64,000 bases of DNA from Streptomyces sp. NBC_01268. Its GTDB lineage: Bacteria > Actinomycetota > Actinomycetes > Streptomycetales > Streptomycetaceae. How positions within the stretch are numbered: the stretch's first letter is position 1; every line of letters starts with the position of its first letter. The translations under genes were made by a program, and so were the position numbers. Positions 53,539 to 61,841 of the stretch are shown here, one piece after another. The notes under the pieces were generated by a model. That model ran no database searches and had not been told where the DNA came from. It was given only the letters and a program-made list of their open reading frames with translations. The stretch is from contig NZ_CP108454.1 in the NCBI RefSeq assembly GCF_036240795.1, positions 7,996,001 to 8,060,000 of the forward strand, in the 5' to 3' direction.

Positions 53539-53564
53539 GATCCGAACGAGGGATCCGAACGAGG
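53539..53564. repeat. 13-base direct repeat before the VWA gene
   Basis: GATCCGAACGAGG twice in tandem, ending 10 bases before the ATG, so it forms or flanks the ribosome site region. Confidence 0.85.
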
Positions 53565-53574
53565 GGGATACGTC

Positions 53575-54612
53575 ATGTCCGGGACCCAGAACTACATCAA
53601 CCACGTCGCACTCGTGCTGGACGCCAGCTCGTCCATGTCGCGCCTGCGGAACAAGGTCATCGAGGTCGCCGACCAGCAGATCGCGTACCTCGCGCGGCGG
53701 TCGAGGGAGCTGGACCAGGAGACCCGGGTCACGGTGTACGTCTTCGCCGACAAGGTGGAGTGCGTCATCTACGACAAGGACGTGCTGCGGATGCCGTCGC
53801 TGAAGCAGCTGTACCGGGTCGGCGGGATGACCGCACTGTTGGCGGCGGCACTGAAGTCCCAGCGGGAGCTGGCCCAGACGGCGCAGCTGTACGGCGACCA
53901 CAGCTTCCTGACCTTCGTCCTGACCGACGGCCAGGAGAACGCGAGCCACCGCTCCCCGGACGCACCGGCGAAGGATCCCCGCGCGCTCGTCGCGGCCGTG
54001 GCCGAGATGATCGAGTCGCAGCAGGACAACTGGACGCTCGCGGTCCTGGTCCCCGACCAGATGGGCAAGCGCGAGGCCACGCAGTGCGGATTCCCGAAGG
54101 ACAACATCGCCATCTGGGACGCCACGAGCACGCAGGGCCTGGAAGAGGCCGGGCAGGTCATCCAGGAGGCCACCGAGAAGTTCATGGTGGGCCGTACGAA
54201 GGGCATCCGGGGATCCCGGTCCGTGTTCTCTGCGGGCGCGGCGGTCAGCAAGCAGAGCATCGAGGCGGCCGGCCTCACCCCGGCGAACCCGTCGACGTTC
54301 GAGCTGATCCCGGTGGCCCGTGACGCGGCGATCCGGGAGTGGGTCGTCGAGAGCGGACACACCTACCGGACCGGCTGCGCCTACTACCAGCTGAGCAAGT
54401 CCGAGCGGATCCAGGCCCGCAAGCAGATCGCGGTCCTGGAGAAGAAGACGGACCGGGTGTACACGGGCCCGCAGGCGCGTGCCCTGCTCGGCCTGCCGGA
54501 CGACGAGGTCCGCGTGAAGCCGGACCACAACGACGAGTTCACGATCTTCGTGCAGAGCACCAGCGTGAACCGGAAGCTGGTCGCGCAGACGCGGCTCCTG
54601 GTGATGGTCTGA
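53575..54612 (+). CDS. VWA-domain protein
   Basis: 345 residues. The von Willebrand A domain has the MIDAS motif DASSSM (about 17-22) with Thr (GGMTAL) and Asp (VLTDGQEN). The C-terminal third is a basic helical domain ending KPDHNDEFTIFVQSTSVNRKL that I do not recognise. There is no signal peptide, so it is cytoplasmic. Similar stand-alone VWA proteins occur in Streptomyces and their phages. It is monocistronic with its own hairpin terminator. Confidence 0.85.
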   Translation: MSGTQNYINHVALVLDASSSMSRLRNKVIEVADQQIAYLARRSRELDQETRVTVYVFADKVECVIYDKDVLRMPSLKQLYRVGGMTALLAAALKSQRELAQTAQLYGDHSFLTFVLTDGQENASHRSPDAPAKDPRALVAAVAEMIESQQDNWTLAVLVPDQMGKREATQCGFPKDNIAIWDATSTQGLEEAGQVIQEATEKFMVGRTKGIRGSRSVFSAGAAVSKQSIEAAGLTPANPSTFELIPVARDAAIREWVVESGHTYRTGCAYYQLSKSERIQARKQIAVLEKKTDRVYTGPQARALLGLPDDEVRVKPDHNDEFTIFVQSTSVNRKLVAQTRLLVMV

Positions 54613-54625
54613 CGCCACCGCCGCA

Positions 54626-54660
54626 GCCCTTCGACCGGCGAGCCCCGCCGGCCGAAGGGC
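54626..54660 (+). terminator. Hairpin after the VWA gene
   Basis: 15-base arms with one mismatch around AGCCC, 13 bases after the stop. Confidence 0.75.
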
Positions 54661-54993
54661 CACTTCGCGGCCACCGCCACACGGACGGACCGCGAGACCT
54701 CCGCGCCGCCCGTCGGCGGGAGCCGACGCGAAGGGAGCTCCGGCATGGCGTCCACCGTTCCGCCGCCGTGCCACGGTGCCGGGTGGGCGTGCCGTAGGCC
54801 GCCCGGATCACGGTGGAGCCTCCTGTCGTGTGCTGGAGGTGGCGACGCACGGCCACCCCCTCAGGAAACCTACGGCCGATCGTGTGCCGAACCAGGTGGA
54901 ACCGGGGAAAGTTGGCGACCAGGCGCCACTCGTGACACTTTTCCCGCCGAAGTCGGCCTCGGCGCCAGGTGGGTTGCTCGGCCGGACGGCAGG
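54661..54993. other. Intergenic region, nothing recognised
   Basis: 333 bases between the terminator and the end of the P450 gene. No open frame shows family features and no repeat stands out. Confidence 0.5.
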
Positions 54994-56256
54994 TCAGGCG
55001 GGTACGGCGCCCACGGGGCGGACCGGGAGTGCTTCGACGCTGTTGCCGATGAAACTGCGCTGGTGGGGCAGTTCTGCTTCGGGGACGGCGAGGTCGAGGC
55101 CGGGGAAGCGGCTGAAGAGCCGCTCCAGGGCGATGGTGGCCTGGAGGCGGGCGAGCGGCGCGCCCACGCAGTAGTGAAGGCCGTGGCCGAAGGAGAGGTG
55201 CCGGGCCGCACCGGGCCGGGTGATGTCGAAGCGGTCGGCGTCGGGGCCGTGGAAGGCCGCGTCACGCCCGGCGGCGGTGTAGGCGGCGAGGACGGGCGTG
55301 CCCTGAGGGATCACGGTGCCGCCGAGAGCCAGGTCGCGGGTCGGGTAGCGGAACGGGAACCAGCTGACGGGACCGTCCCAGCGCAGCGTCTCGTCCACCA
55401 CGTCCGACCACGTGGCCTTCCCGTCCAGGACCAGCGCCAGCTGGTCACGATGGGTGCACAGCGCCCGTACCGCGTTGCTGATCAGGTTGAGGGTGGTCTC
55501 ATGGCCGGCGACGAGCATCAGGCGCATCATGCCGATGAGTTCGGCCTCGCTCAGCCGGTCGTCGCCGTCCTCGCGGGCGGCTATCAGCGCGCTGGTGAGG
55601 TCGTCGCCGGGATCGGCCCGACGGGCGGCCGCGATCGTCCCGAGCAGGTCGACGAGCTCGCGCACCGCGGCCATCACCTCGGCCGGAGTGGTGTCGGTGG
55701 CGATGATCACCGTGTAGGTGAGGTCGTGCAGCCGGCCCCGGTGCTCGGCGTCCACGCCGAGCAGTTCGCAGATGACGCTCATCGGGAGCGGCAGCGCGAA
55801 GTGGGTCCGCAGGTCCGCGACACCGTCCGGGTCCTCTGCGGCGGCCCGCCCGAGGTCGTCGAGGAAGCCGGCCGTCAGCTCCTCGATCCGCGGCCGCAGC
55901 CGCTCCACCTGGCGGGCGGTGAAGGCGTTGCCGACGAGGGACCGCAGCCGACGGTGGTCGGTGCCGTCGGCGGTGTGCATGCCCTGAGCGTCGGCGAAGA
56001 CCCGCAGCGGCCAGTTCGCGGGGATCGTGCCGTCGCTCAGGGCCGGGCAGTGACGCGAGTCCTTGGCGACATCGGGGTGGGAGAGGAACTCCTTGAGCGC
56101 GTCGTGCCCCAGGACGACCGCGGCGGGCACCCCGCCGGGCAGGACGATGTCCGCGACGGGCCCCCGGGCCCGCAGGTCGGCGTTCAGGGCGTGCGGGCAG
56201 CCGCCGGCGGGGTCGACGACGTGCGCGGATGCGGGAGCGGGGGAAGGGGAGGACAA
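54994..56256 (-). CDS. Cytochrome P450
   Basis: 420 residues, TTG start with AGGAG upstream. It has I-helix VAGHETTLN, ExxR in ETLRW and haem-ligand C363 in FGHGLHYCVGAPLAR. It is not closely similar to the P450 at 33897; the N-terminal VVDPAGGCPHALNADLRARGPVADIVLPGG resembles the CYP105/107 group. No redox partner gene is adjacent. The substrate is unknown. Confidence 0.92.
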   Translation of the reverse strand: MSSPSPAPASAHVVDPAGGCPHALNADLRARGPVADIVLPGGVPAAVVLGHDALKEFLSHPDVAKDSRHCPALSDGTIPANWPLRVFADAQGMHTADGTDHRRLRSLVGNAFTARQVERLRPRIEELTAGFLDDLGRAAAEDPDGVADLRTHFALPLPMSVICELLGVDAEHRGRLHDLTYTVIIATDTTPAEVMAAVRELVDLLGTIAAARRADPGDDLTSALIAAREDGDDRLSEAELIGMMRLMLVAGHETTLNLISNAVRALCTHRDQLALVLDGKATWSDVVDETLRWDGPVSWFPFRYPTRDLALGGTVIPQGTPVLAAYTAAGRDAAFHGPDADRFDITRPGAARHLSFGHGLHYCVGAPLARLQATIALERLFSRFPGLDLAVPEAELPHQRSFIGNSVEALPVRPVGAVPA

Positions 56257-56487
56257 GCCGGGACTCCTGACCGTATGGACGAAATTTCGGCCAACAGTGG
56301 GGCCTCGGGGGCGGGTTGCACAACTCCGCGTCGCTCGGAGGCCGGCCGGACGGGAGCGGGCCCCGGGCGGGCACGCGGCGTCCGGCTTCAGGCGCCGTGG
56401 TGGTGGGGATCTTCCGGGGGAGGACCCTACCCGGCTTCGGGGGTTTCCCTGACACGTCCGAGCGGCACCGCGCCCTAGCGTCCAGGC

Positions 56488-57203
56488 ATGGCAACTTCCC
56501 GACGCATCAAGGCCTTCGTGGCCTGCGCAGCGGCGTTACTCGGCGTCACCGCGACGACGGCATCCACCACCGCGGCCACGGCCGCCACCCGTGCCCAGGA
56601 CCCTCCGGCCCGCTTCCACCACCAACGACTCACCTGGCACACCTGCACCCTCGACGTGGCCGACGAGCTCGGCCGGGCGCTGGACGCGGCGGGCGCGGAC
56701 TGCGCCGACATCATCGTGCCGCTCGACTACACCGACCTCGACGGCCGCACCATCACCGTGGCGCTGTCCCGCATGAAGGCCACTGACACCGCCCACCGCG
56801 TCGGCGTGCCGCTCCTGAACGACGGCGGCCCCGCCGGCCCCGGTCTCCACATGCCGCTGACCAAGTCGCGGGTGATGGGGGACGTCGCCGCCCGCTACGA
56901 CCTGTTCGGCATGGACCCGCGCTTCGTCGGCCGGAGCACCCCGCTGGACTGCGGCTGGGACGTCGGCTCGGCATTCGCACGCTCCGCGGGCTCCGGCGTG
57001 GCCGCGTACCGCGAGGAGGCCGCCGTCGCGCGCGAGCTGGCGGCCCGGTGCAAGCGGGCCGAAGCTCCCGGCTGCTCACGGTCGAGGGCGCCCGCCAGCA
57101 CGGCCTGTACGGGGAGTACGGAAACGCCTGCGTCGACGACCGCGTCACCGCCTACCTCCGCACCGGACGCCTCCCCGTGCAGGACCCGACGTGCACGGTG
57201 TAG
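56488..57203 (+). pseudogene. S33 peptidase pseudogene with the catalytic middle deleted
   Basis: The first about 190 codons match the N-terminal part of the intact paralogue at 47039 (signal peptide, LLNDGGPAGPG, MDPRFVGRSTPLDCGW, AARCKRA). At about 57062 the sequence jumps, in a shifted frame, to the paralogue's last 44 residues (SSRLLTVEGARQHGLYG ... YGNACVDDRVTAYLRTGRLP) ending at TAG 57201-57203. Roughly 280 residues are missing, including the nucleophile elbow GxSYGTY and the acid residue. The leaderless promoter is still intact. Confidence 0.85.
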
Positions 57204-57335
57204 TGGGTCACCGCCGGATCGCCGGGCCCGTGGTGCGCGTACGTCTCCCTGGACGGCAGCAGGATCGTGACCGACCGACCCATCGGCCCGAGCGGCCGGT
57301 CGACCGGGTCGGTGCGCTGCGGCATGATGACCCGC

Positions 57336-57641
57336 ATGGACGACCAGGCTTTCGAATGGGTGACCCTCTTCCGCTACGAGAACGTCGCCGGCTGCCCGCG
57401 GGCGGGCGACCTGATGGCGGTTTGACTGCGGGACCGGGGGATCGACTGGCACCCGTTCGCCGAGGATGAGATCAGGAACGACCTGATGTGCGGCGTGGGC
57501 TCGGACGGGCACTGGCACGGCACGATCGCCGTCCGCTTCCGCGCCGACGCCCTTCATCGACTCGGGCTGCACCCCGACCAGCCGACATCGGCCGCGGCTG
57601 ACCCGCTGCCACCGAAGTGGTGGGGCCCCTGGGCCCGGTGA
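57336..57641 (+). pseudogene. Small ORF interrupted by an in-frame TGA
   Basis: From the ATG at 57336 the frame reads MDDQAFEWVTLFRYENVAG ... GDLMAV, a TGA at 57423-57425, then LRDRGIDWHPFAEDEI ... GHWHGTIAVRFRADALHRLGL to a TGA at 57639. The protein-like composition continues past the stop, so a nonsense mutation in a gene of about 101 codons is the simplest reading. The family is not recognised. No feature supports selenocysteine. Confidence 0.55.
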
Positions 57642-57938
57642 ACAGGTCGTGGCGGTGCTCGCCGCCGTGTCCGGGAGCCGCTCGGCTTGCGCAACCGGGC
57701 GTCGTTCCGCGGTGCGGGAACGAACCGCCTCCGCCGAGGAACGGGTCCTGCCCCGTGGGCGACGGCGGGCCCGTCGCCCACGCGAGGCTGCTCCAGGGGC
57801 CGCCTCAGCCGTCGCCCCGCCCCGGTCGCGAGAAAGGGGCCGGCGGGGCAGGATGAGATCTTGTGGGCGCCCTGCGGGGCGCGCGTACCGCGTGGCTTTC
57901 GGGCGTCGGGGCGAAGCCGCCCGACCAGGAGGAGTCGG

Positions 57939-58052
57939 TTGGCTGAGCTCATCGTCATCGGACGAGACGAGCTGCGTGTGGCCGAGGTCCGCTTCGTGCC
58001 CGCCGACTCCCTGAACGGCCGGGGGCGCATCGCGGGGGTGCTCCGGTACTGA
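57939..58052 (+). pseudogene. Truncated copy of the DUF1269 gene start
   Basis: A TTG-started 37-codon frame with AGGAGG upstream reads MAELIVIGRDELRVAEVRF, parallel to MSELIIIGYEERAVANKAF of the full gene 50 bases downstream, then loses similarity and stops. It looks like a tandem duplicate whose body was deleted. Translation is still possible. Confidence 0.55.
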
Positions 58053-58105
58053 GCCGGAGTGCCGTCGTACCTGCCGTATCGCCGCTCCCCTCCGAAGGAG
58101 AAACG

Positions 58106-58606
58106 ATGTCCGAGCTCATCATCATCGGGTACGAGGAACGCGCGGTCGCCAACAAGGCGTTCGCGGAGGTGCAGAAACTGAAGGACGGGCACGTCGTCGA
58201 CCTGAACGGTCTGGCCGTCGTCACGGTGGACGAGGACGGCACGACCCATGTCGACACGCCCAAGAGGAGCGAGGAAGTGGCCCTGTCCGCCACCGCCGGC
58301 GCCCTGTGGGGCATGGTCTTCGGCATGGTCATCCTCACGCCGGCCATGGGTGTGGTGGGCGCCGCGGTCGGCGGCCTCATCGGCAAGCTGAACCAGATGG
58401 GCGTCGACAGCAAGTTCCGGGGCAAGGTCCAGGAGATCCTCCGCCCCGGCTCGTCGGCCGTGGTCATCATGGCCTCCAAGGTCACGGAGGACAGGTTCGC
58501 CGCGGCGATGGCGCCCTTCGGCGGGACCGTCCTCAAGACCTCGCTCTCGGAGGAGAACGAGAAGGAGCTCGCGGAGCAGCTGGCCGGCCCCGACGCGCCG
58601 GAGTGA
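58106..58606 (+). CDS. DUF1269-family membrane protein
   Basis: 166 residues. N-terminal beta-alpha start SELIIIGYEERAVANKAFAEVQKL, acidic strand VVTVDEDG, then a Gly-rich membrane hairpin (GALWGMVFGMVILTPAMGVVGAAVGGLIG) and a C-terminal ferredoxin-like half (VVIMASKVTEDRFAAAMAPFGGTVLKTSL). This is typical DUF1269. The function is unknown; members are often stress-induced. GAAGGAG precedes the ATG. Confidence 0.9.
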   Translation: MSELIIIGYEERAVANKAFAEVQKLKDGHVVDLNGLAVVTVDEDGTTHVDTPKRSEEVALSATAGALWGMVFGMVILTPAMGVVGAAVGGLIGKLNQMGVDSKFRGKVQEILRPGSSAVVIMASKVTEDRFAAAMAPFGGTVLKTSLSEENEKELAEQLAGPDAPE

Positions 58607-58726
58607 CCCCCGCGGTTCACGGCAGGCCCGACCCCGCGGTTCAGGGCGTGCACCCCGCAACCCGCGGCGCGCACCCCGTCGCAGTGGCCGGGCACCCTGC
58701 CGCAGCCGGCGCGTCCGGCCGTGGTC

Positions 58727-58738
58727 GATACTGCCTGC
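58727..58738 (+). promoter_or_regulatory. Leaderless -10 element of the HEAT/ParB-like gene
   Basis: GATACT, six bases, then ATG at 58739; the same spacing as at 5835 and 31715. Confidence 0.6.
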
Positions 58739-60379
58739 ATGATCGAGTACGAGACCGTCCGGACACGCCTCCGCGCCGCGGTGCGCGCCGATGACCCGTG
58801 GGGCGCGCTGGAAGCACTCGGCGCCGAGCGGCCGGATGGTCTCGCCGAGGCCGCCGAGGAGCTGTACCGGTCGGACACGGAGCCGGCGACCTTCCGCCGG
58901 TACCTCACCTGGCTCCTCCGGATCCTCGGGGATCGCGGCGACGCGGCGCTGCTGCGCCTGCTCACCGAGCAGGGGTTCGCCGCCGCCGACCGGCGGGACC
59001 TGCTCGGGACCGCGGTGTCGCGCGAGCTGCGGCTCCCCGCACCCCTGCTGCACGCGTTCGCAGAGGACCTTCCGCCGTCCGATGGGGACGATGCCCGCCG
59101 GGGCGGCTCGCTCGGGCGCGAGCTCGTCGATGCCATGGGGCTTTCCGGAGACCCGTCCTTGGCGGCGCGCCTCGGCGCCCTCCTCGACGACCCCGCCGCC
59201 CCGCGCGGCCCCGCCGCGCTGGCGCTGGGCCGCCTCGGCGCGTGCGATTGGACGGTACCGATCGCCGAACGGCTGCCCGAGGTGACCGGGCTCGACCACA
59301 CCGCGTTCGCCGTCGCCCTGGAGCTGATGGGCGACCCCACCGCCGTCCCGCACCTGCTGCGTCGGCTGGCCGACTGCGACGACGAGCGGGTGTTCGACGT
59401 CCACCACGCGCTCGTACGCCTCACCGGCCGCGACCCCCTCCTGCCCGAGCGGGCCAGGGGCGCGGCCTACGCGGCGGCCGTGCGGGCCGCCTGGGCCGAC
59501 GGCCGCACCGAGCGCGCACCCGCGGTGGTGCGGGACGTCGTCGTGGAGTCCGGCACGCGGGCGCGGTTCTCCGTCGACGGGGGCGCGGGACGGATCCGGG
59601 TCGTCTACGACCCGCCGTCGCCCGGGTCCTCCTGGCCGCGCTGGGACCGGTCCCTGACGTTCGACCGGAAGCCGCTGTACCGGGTCGGCTCGATCTGTGA
59701 CACCTGCGAGCTGGGCCTGACCCTGCTGAACTGGCCGGACGCCGAGGCGGCCCGGATCGCGGCCGGGATGCGCGAGCGGCTGGCCGGCCTTGACCGGCTC
59801 GACGCCGATCTGCTCGGCGAGTGGAGTCCCGTACTCGGCGAGCTGACGACCGGTCACTACCACGCCCTCCTCCTGGACCTCCCGCTGGAGCAGGTCACCG
59901 AGCCGGACCGTTCGTGGTGGCACCGCCGTGCGGCGGACCGGGAAGCGGAGGACGGCGACGACCCGGCGTACGGCGGCGGGAGTCGGGAGGAGTCCTGGCC
60001 GGGCGTCGCGCACTTCCAGCTCACGGCACCCGTCCCGGGCGGCCGGGTGCCGTGTACGTACGGTGCCTTCCTGCCCTCGCAGCCGCCGGAGGCGCTCGAC
60101 CCGGCGACCGTCGCCCGGCACGCCGCCGCGGTGGCGGCGGGGGAGCGGCCCGCCGCCGTGGTCCTCGGCTGGATCGACGACCGGTACCCGGAGGCCGGGG
60201 ACGAGCAGCGGTGGCTCGTCGGCATCGTCCTGGACGGGCACCACAGGCTCGCCGCGTACGCGGCCGCCGGCGTGCCGGCCCGGGTGCTCCTGATCGCCCG
60301 CGTGGACGGGGGCATGGGCGCGGACGGCGGTCTGGAGGGACTGGCCGAGGTGGCCGCGGCGTACGGCTGCCGGGACTGA
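58739..60379 (+). CDS. HEAT-repeat protein with a C-terminal ParB/Srx-like segment
   Basis: 546 residues. The N-terminal half is made of helical pairs of the HEAT kind (LAARLGALLDDPAAPRGPAALALGRLG ... LELMGDPTAVPHLLRRLAD). The middle is a beta-rich segment with CDTCELG (two Cys). The C-terminus ends in VLDGHHRLAAYAAAGVPARVLLIAR, the ParB/Srx 'DGHHRxxA' nucleotide-binding signature. The combination suggests a scaffold fused to a phosphotransfer or hydrolase-like fold, but no activity can be assigned. The start is supported by the leaderless promoter. Confidence 0.7.
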   Translation: MIEYETVRTRLRAAVRADDPWGALEALGAERPDGLAEAAEELYRSDTEPATFRRYLTWLLRILGDRGDAALLRLLTEQGFAAADRRDLLGTAVSRELRLPAPLLHAFAEDLPPSDGDDARRGGSLGRELVDAMGLSGDPSLAARLGALLDDPAAPRGPAALALGRLGACDWTVPIAERLPEVTGLDHTAFAVALELMGDPTAVPHLLRRLADCDDERVFDVHHALVRLTGRDPLLPERARGAAYAAAVRAAWADGRTERAPAVVRDVVVESGTRARFSVDGGAGRIRVVYDPPSPGSSWPRWDRSLTFDRKPLYRVGSICDTCELGLTLLNWPDAEAARIAAGMRERLAGLDRLDADLLGEWSPVLGELTTGHYHALLLDLPLEQVTEPDRSWWHRRAADREAEDGDDPAYGGGSREESWPGVAHFQLTAPVPGGRVPCTYGAFLPSQPPEALDPATVARHAAAVAAGERPAAVVLGWIDDRYPEAGDEQRWLVGIVLDGHHRLAAYAAAGVPARVLLIARVDGGMGADGGLEGLAEVAAAYGCRD

Positions 60380-60387
60380 TCCCTTCG

Positions 60388-60432
60388 CCGCAGCCGCAGC
60401 CGCAGCCGCAGCCGCAGCCGCAGCCGCAGCCG
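60388..60432. repeat. Hexanucleotide tandem repeat (CCGCAG)
   Basis: 7.5 exact copies starting nine bases after the stop codon of the HEAT/ParB-like gene. Confidence 0.95.
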
Positions 60433-60470
60433 ACCGGCCCGAGGCCCGACGCGGCCCGCTCACCGGCGGC

Positions 60471-61682
60471 TCACGCCGTCGGGGTGCCGTACACCTTCAA
60501 CTCGTAGAGGGAGTAGCCGTACGGGGTGGCCCGCTTGGTGCCGTACACGCGGATGTAGCGGGCGGTGCCGGAGAGTGTCAGGTCGTCGGTGGCGCCGTCG
60601 CCGGTGGTGGTGGTGTAGAGGTCGGTCCAGGTGGTGCCGTCCAGGGAGCCTTGGACGCGGTAGGCGCTCGCGTGGGCGGCTTCCCAGTCGAGCCGTACGC
60701 GGGAGAGGGCGGCGGGGGCGCCGAGGTCGACGCGGAGCCATTGCGGGTCGGCGCCTTCGGCGGAGGCCCACCGGGTGCTCGCCGACCCGTCGACGGCCTT
60801 GCCGGGTTCGAAGCCGGCCGCCTCGGTGGACGAGGCCGTGACGGGGCGCCCCTGGGAGAGCAGGCTCTCGGAGCCGCCGCCGGTGCCGGTGAGCTGGTAG
60901 GCCTTCAGGTTCTTCAGGAGCAGGTACGTGTCGCGCAGCGAGCCGGAGGTGTCGCCGAGCGAGCGGTAGATGCCCCACTTGGGCCGGACCCGGTCGGCGA
61001 GGAAGGTGTCGACGCCCGTCTTGGTGGCGTCCACGACGGTGGTGCCGCCGCTCTTGACCACCCAGCGCACCGAACCGGCCGTGCCGTCGCCGATCTTCAT
61101 CTCGTACTCGATGTCGATCCACTTGTTCTGCAGCGGCTCCAGGTTGGTCCGGCCGACCAGGATGTCGCCGTCGAAGATCTTGTGCTCGATGGTCTGCACC
61201 CCGTTGACCCGGCGCAGCGACGTCACCGTGATCGGTGACGTGCCGCTGCCCGGCTGCTTCGTCTGCATGATGTGGGTGAAGGTCGTCGTGGCCATCAGCG
61301 AGCTGGGGATGTACATGGAGTACGTCACACGCCAGGTCTCGCCCGGCCGCCACTCCAGGTAGCCGGAGGGCGAGGTGCGGTTGCCGGTGACCTCCTGGCG
61401 CTGCCGGTCGTCGTACGAGTCGCGGTCCACGGTGTGCATGTCGAACCGGTACGCGTCCCCGGCGACCTTGATGTGAGGCGCACCCCCGGGGTGGGAGCCC
61501 GCGCGGTCGTCCTCGACGGTCTCGAACGCGCCCAGGCCGCTGGTGGCGGCGTCCGGCGACCACTTGAGCGTCCAGGCGGCCGCCGCCTGGGCGGTCGAGG
61601 GCGGGGAGGGCAGGCCGAGCAGGGGCAGGGCGAGGGCCGCCAGGGTCGCGAACGCCACGGGGAACGCGCGTCGGCGTGTCAT
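60471..61682 (-). CDS. Secreted polysaccharide lyase (heparin-lyase-I-like) with F5/8 type C domain
   Basis: 403 residues, ATG at 61682, signal peptide ending near AQAAAA. Residues 40-265 form a jelly-roll lyase-like domain (RFDMHTVDRDSYDDRQRQEVTGN, WRVTYSMYIP, WIDIEYEMKIGD) as in the Pfam Polysacc_lyase group. Residues 275-400 are a discoidin/CBM32 domain (AVDGSASTRWASAEGADPQWLRVDLG ... ARYIRVYGTKR). It probably degrades an acidic polysaccharide outside the cell; the exact substrate is open. Confidence 0.85.
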   Translation of the reverse strand: MTRRRAFPVAFATLAALALPLLGLPSPPSTAQAAAAWTLKWSPDAATSGLGAFETVEDDRAGSHPGGAPHIKVAGDAYRFDMHTVDRDSYDDRQRQEVTGNRTSPSGYLEWRPGETWRVTYSMYIPSSLMATTTFTHIMQTKQPGSGTSPITVTSLRRVNGVQTIEHKIFDGDILVGRTNLEPLQNKWIDIEYEMKIGDGTAGSVRWVVKSGGTTVVDATKTGVDTFLADRVRPKWGIYRSLGDTSGSLRDTYLLLKNLKAYQLTGTGGGSESLLSQGRPVTASSTEAAGFEPGKAVDGSASTRWASAEGADPQWLRVDLGAPAALSRVRLDWEAAHASAYRVQGSLDGTTWTDLYTTTTGDGATDDLTLSGTARYIRVYGTKRATPYGYSLYELKVYGTPTA

Positions 61683-61841
61683 GTACCGCCTCCAGAGGGG
61701 GAGTTGGTGCTGAAGTCGAGGACGCGCGCCATACTGCCCGCAACGGCTGTGGTTAGTAAAGGTTCCTGACAGTTCTGGGCTCCGAGTGGCGGATCGCTCC
61801 TGCCGCCACCCGGGTGGCGCGCTGCCAGGCCCGGCCTCGGC

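Noticed and set aside
54745..56478. 577-codon top-strand frame
   Set aside because: Antisense to the P450 at 54994-56256, which has full haem and I-helix motifs; no domain is seen in the shadow.
57423..57425. TGA as a selenocysteine codon
   Set aside because: No selenoprotein family, no conserved Cys at the position in anything recognised and no obvious SECIS-like hairpin.
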